This document shows positions 62,943 to 64,000 of a DNA stretch of 64,000 bases, piece by piece (the stretch's first letter is position 1; the number at the start of each line of letters is the position of its first letter). A model generated the notes under the pieces. It ran no database searches, was not told the origin of the DNA, and was given only the letters and a program-made list of their open reading frames with translations. A program made the translations under genes and the position numbers. Source of the DNA: Serripes groenlandicus (taxonomy: Eukaryota; Mollusca; Bivalvia; Cardiida; Cardiidae); contig JASEVX010000011.1 in NCBI GenBank assembly GCA_031761405.1, forward strand, positions 17,109,609 through 17,173,608, written 5' to 3'.

Positions 62943-63465
62943 TCATTGGGTCAAAATATAGCGATTTTTGCTTCTTTTTTTAAATTTGCATATTCATGAT
63001 TTCAGTGACACCAGCTTCGTCAAAAAACATGAACCATGCGACATCACCATCACACTGGTCTAATGCACTCTCGATGGAAAGGAACTTTGTAATACTAAAC
63101 TGTTTATTGCTTGCTGGCATTAGGTGTGAAATAGAGACAATATCAACAACAGATTTTCATCTAGTACTAGTACAGGCACAAGCGAGCTAAATTGTTCAAA
63201 CAGTCTTACTAAGGAGGGGCTTTCTGTAAAAAACTCGACTATAATGCGTAACTAGTTTATACCAAGTTGTAAACACTCAAGGGAGAATGCAGTCTAGCCG
63301 TTTAAAAATCATACTAACATACTTTTAATCATCAAATTGACTAAATTAATATAATATCGGATGTCAAAAATTAAGGACATTATTCACAATGATTATGAAT
63401 TTGTGAATATTAGCGAACAATTTATTCAAATGCAAATAAAACCTGTTTTACAGATAACATCTGGT

Positions 63466-63627
63466 TTAACCCTTTCCCTTTAGACACTTTTTAACGCCTC
63501 TGCAGCAGACGGGTTTTTGAAAACATAGTGACAAAAGAAGAAATTGCTCAAAACGAGCAATTTCTCCTTTTGCCACAATGTTTTCCACTTTTAGTCATAG
63601 GTTATCCATTCAATTATAGAGATTTTT
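63466..63627 (+). mobile_element. Family 1A element, right arm replaced
   Basis: TTAA at 63466. It stops after ATAGAGATTTTTCA, where the repeat at 63628 begins. Confidence 0.85.
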
Positions 63628-63808
63628 CATTTGTCAAATAATGCAATGTTTTTGTTAAAAGCAAGTACTTTTTTTTATTTTCAAAGATGTTTTACAGAGC
63701 AACCAAGAAAGAACTAAAACCTTCAGTCAGTTCAACTTTGTCAACGATTTCCACTCTCTATCACAATGACATACAATATGCCGTTTAGTCCTCAGGGAAA
63801 AGAGTTAA
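63628..63808 (+). repeat. Dispersed repeat, inverse copy of 27424-27615
   Basis: CATTTGTCAAATAATGCAAT to GTCCTCAGGGAAAAGAGTTAA; sandwiched between two Family 1A elements. Confidence 0.88.
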
Positions 63809-64000
63809 CCCTTTCCCTCATATAGACGCTTTCTGACGCCTCTGCAGCAGACAGGTTTTTGAAAACATAGTGACAAAAGAAGAAATTGCTCAAAACGAGC
63901 AATTTCTCATTTTGCCACAATGTTTTCCACTTTTAGTCATAGGTTATCCATTCAATTATAGAGATTTTTCATTTTTCGACAAAATATGTTCAAAGTCGTC
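63805..64000 (+). mobile_element. Family 1A element cut by the window end
   Basis: TTAA at 63805; the right arm continues beyond 64000. Confidence 0.9.

Larger units (their letters stand above)
60982..64000. other. UreF upstream intron (minus strand) to window edge
   Basis: A Family 3 element, Family 1 copies and about 500 bp of unrepeated AT-rich sequence (62940-63465). No further UreF exon is recognised. Confidence 0.55.

Noticed and set aside
62990..63190. Open frame on the plus strand and a 50-codon open stretch on the minus strand
   Set aside because: Neither resembles the UreF N-terminus or another family, and splice sites in the right phase are not convincing.
191..64000. CRISPR-like array of palindromic repeats
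   Set aside because: The repeats are dispersed in both orientations with TTAA duplications in an intron-bearing animal locus; they are MITEs.

Overview
The window is animal nuclear DNA: split genes with GT-AG introns, tRNA-headed SINEs, microsatellites and a very dense load of short palindromic DNA transposons (MITEs). The repeat types, two recognisable genes and AT-rich introns point to a marine mollusc, most likely a bivalve. That taxon is an inference; no species can be named from the sequence alone.

Plus strand, 7201-51316: fifteen exons of an atrophin-family corepressor (RERE / Drosophila Grunge type). They join with consistent phases into 1111 codons plus a stop. They cover the end of the SANT domain, the GATA-type zinc finger and the whole atrophin domain. 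The BAH, ELM2 and early SANT exons lie before the window, because 1-7200 is intron. A probable poly(A) signal is at 51701.

Minus strand, convergent to RERE: part of a urease accessory protein UreF gene, with one clear exon (60763-60981), a probable short next exon (59099-59151) and a truncated tandem copy of the clear exon (60611-60682). Its 5' exons should lie beyond 64000. Its last exon was not found. The two genes have no known functional link.

Nearly everything else is repeats. Names used below: Family 1 = TTAA elements (ends TTAACCCTTTCCC / GGGAAAGGGTTAA, piggyBac-like; subtype A about 230 bp with a CATATAGACGC arm and a CATACGACAATTC arm, subtype B with CACATACAACAAATC arms); well over 60 whole or broken copies. 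Family 2 = elements ending in TACAGTCAAACCTGTG. Family 3 = about 248-bp elements ending in TCGAGGGCTTGGCGTG with TA target sites. Family 4 = elements ending in CTAGATAAGG with a core around ACCCACAACATAGGG. Family 5 = elements ending in TATGAGCCGTTCT. Family 6 = hairpin-headed elements followed by a CCGTCCGTC-like stretch, some with long internal tandem repeats. SINEs have three kinds of tRNA-like head but a related 3' tail ending in (AATC)n or similar. For Family 1, strand + means the GACGC arm is on the left.

The most unusual signal is in the palindromic cores of the MITEs. Families 1 and 3, which use different target sites (TTAA and TA), carry the same 17-bp palindrome. Within Families 1 and 4 both sides of the stem change together between copies, so the hairpin is kept. 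Several nested insertions provide empty-site evidence for the target sites.
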